A stretch of 64,000 nt of DNA from Chitinophagales bacterium (GTDB lineage Bacteria; Bacteroidota; Bacteroidia; Chitinophagales; UBA2359), in contig JAHDFD010000001.1 of the NCBI GenBank assembly GCA_020628375.1, forward strand, positions 81,332 through 145,331, read 5' to 3'. The position numbers and the translations under genes are program-made. Shown piece after piece: positions 63,581 to 64,000 of the stretch. The stretch's first letter is position 1. Every line of letters begins with the position of its first letter. The notes below the pieces were generated by a model. The model ran no database searches. It saw only the letters and a list, made by a program, of their open reading frames with translations, and was not told where the DNA came from.

Positions 63581-63613
63581 TCAATCACCTAAATTTAAAA
63601 TTCAGATGATTGA
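63581..63613 (-). terminator. Terminator/attenuator between precursor and maturation genes
   Basis: On the minus strand a 10-bp stem (63613-63604 with 63590-63581, one G-U) and a 13-nt loop are followed by TTTTT. It lies 16 bp after the precursor stop, so part of the transcripts should end here and the precursor be made in excess. Confidence 0.65.
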
Positions 63614-63628
63614 TTATACAGTTAATAA

Positions 63629-63841
63629 TTAACTTAATTGAGTGGTATTTTGGCTTAAGGCACCAAGTCCAATCTCCGCATCATCAACACCACAGTCTGG
63701 TTTGCCTCCTTCTTCCCAAATAATATCTACTTTGGTATAACCTGGTCCTTCTTCTGAACCAACTATAATATAGCCTCCTTTAACATTAGCTGTTTCTTCA
63801 GATTTTAATTCTAATTTTTTGAAATCTTCAAACTTAATCAT
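63629..63841 (-). CDS. Graspetide precursor peptide with VKGG leader
   Basis: 70 residues. The leader FEDFKKLELKSEETANVKGG ends in the GG-like site at about residues 20-23. The core YIIVGSEEGPGYTKVDIIWE then EGGKPDCGVDDAEIGLGAL has Thr/Lys/Ser donors interleaved with Glu/Asp acceptors, the composition needed for omega-ester or omega-amide rings, plus one Cys. It is the first gene of the grasp-with-spasm operon with its own promoter. No ABC exporter is visible before the window ends. Which residues are linked is unknown. Confidence 0.82.
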   Translation of the reverse strand: MIKFEDFKKLELKSEETANVKGGYIIVGSEEGPGYTKVDIIWEEGGKPDCGVDDAEIGLGALSQNTTQLS

Positions 63842-63896
63842 TTTAATAAATTTTTTAGTGGTCTCCTCTTTTAAAGGGTTCGGAGAATAATCCCTT

Positions 63897-63948
63897 TAAT
63901 CGCGATTATGCACCAAATGTAAATGGCGTTTGTCCGAAAAAATCGGAC
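63897..63948 (-). promoter_or_regulatory. Promoter and palindromes upstream of the precursor gene
   Basis: On the minus strand a perfect TACATTTG box lies at 63921-63914; the -33 position is a T run rather than TTG. A perfect palindrome TAATCGCGATTA (63897-63908) sits at the expected transcription start, and GTCCGA-N5-TCGGAC (63932-63948) overlaps the -33 zone. Both are placed where operators would be. AGGAGA near 63863 could be a ribosome site. Confidence 0.5.
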
Positions 63949-64000
63949 GGAGAAAAATATTGCTCATTTTTCCCTCCTCTTATCGATTTCTTCTCCACAA

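Overview
The window is chromosomal DNA of an AT-rich member of the Bacteroidota. The evidence is a PorZ-like type IX secretion (T9SS) protein, several secreted proteins ending in T9SS sorting domains, promoters of the TTG/TAnnTTTG type, a kynurenine 3-monooxygenase and a grasp-with-spasm peptide cluster. The genus cannot be fixed from the sequence. No rRNA and no CRISPR array is present.

Layout. 1-11,200 is housekeeping and secretion DNA: a muramidase-like LysM protein, a dihydroorotase homologue that has lost its metal ligands, a lipoprotein, PorZ, a glycosyltransferase, the acetolactate synthase small subunit, kynurenine monooxygenase and a DUF1648 membrane protein. 11,234-15,465 is a solitary restriction-modification locus: a controller-like HTH gene plus a one-chain nuclease-methylase-specificity enzyme whose 5' part is split by an apparent one-base frameshift. 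15,617-32,918 holds secreted proteins, two tandem class III adenylate cyclases, an LRR protein, an RluE-type pseudouridine synthase, mannose-1-phosphate guanylyltransferase, BirA, a Rieske oxygenase and PBP2.

33,070-59,961 is a composite genomic island in a CAU-anticodon tRNA gene. The tRNA 3' half plus its terminator recurs exactly 11,500 bp downstream, and a shorter, degenerate copy of the tRNA 3' end lies at 59,944-59,961. Element A (33,145-44,644) carries a tyrosine integrase, an HTH/excisionase-like gene, a replication-initiator-like gene next to a palindrome-rich origin-like region, and a two-gene operon of a 1,696-aa SF1 helicase-nuclease and a DUF1016 nuclease. Element B (44,645-59,961) has no integrase of its own. 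It holds a co-directional block: a methyltransferase/specificity/histidine-kinase fusion, a receiver-domain protein, HsdM, HsdS, an AlbA_2 ATP-binding protein, HsdR and a GNAT/HTH pair, with gene debris (truncated WYL regulator, DUF1016 fragments) and a DUF6169 gene at the right end.

60,080-63,841 returns to chromosomal DNA: an EamA transporter, then a complete grasp-with-spasm graspetide cluster (precursor, thioredoxin-like protein, ATP-grasp ligase, SPASM protein) with a promoter, palindromes and a terminator between precursor and maturation genes.

The most unusual system is at 54,188-58,116: a protein with an N6-adenine-methylase fold (motif IV EPPF instead of NPPY), a type I specificity-like segment and a histidine-kinase ATPase, translationally coupled to a receiver protein. 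It looks like a DNA-recognition module wired to a phosphorelay, placed directly upstream of a complete type I restriction operon.
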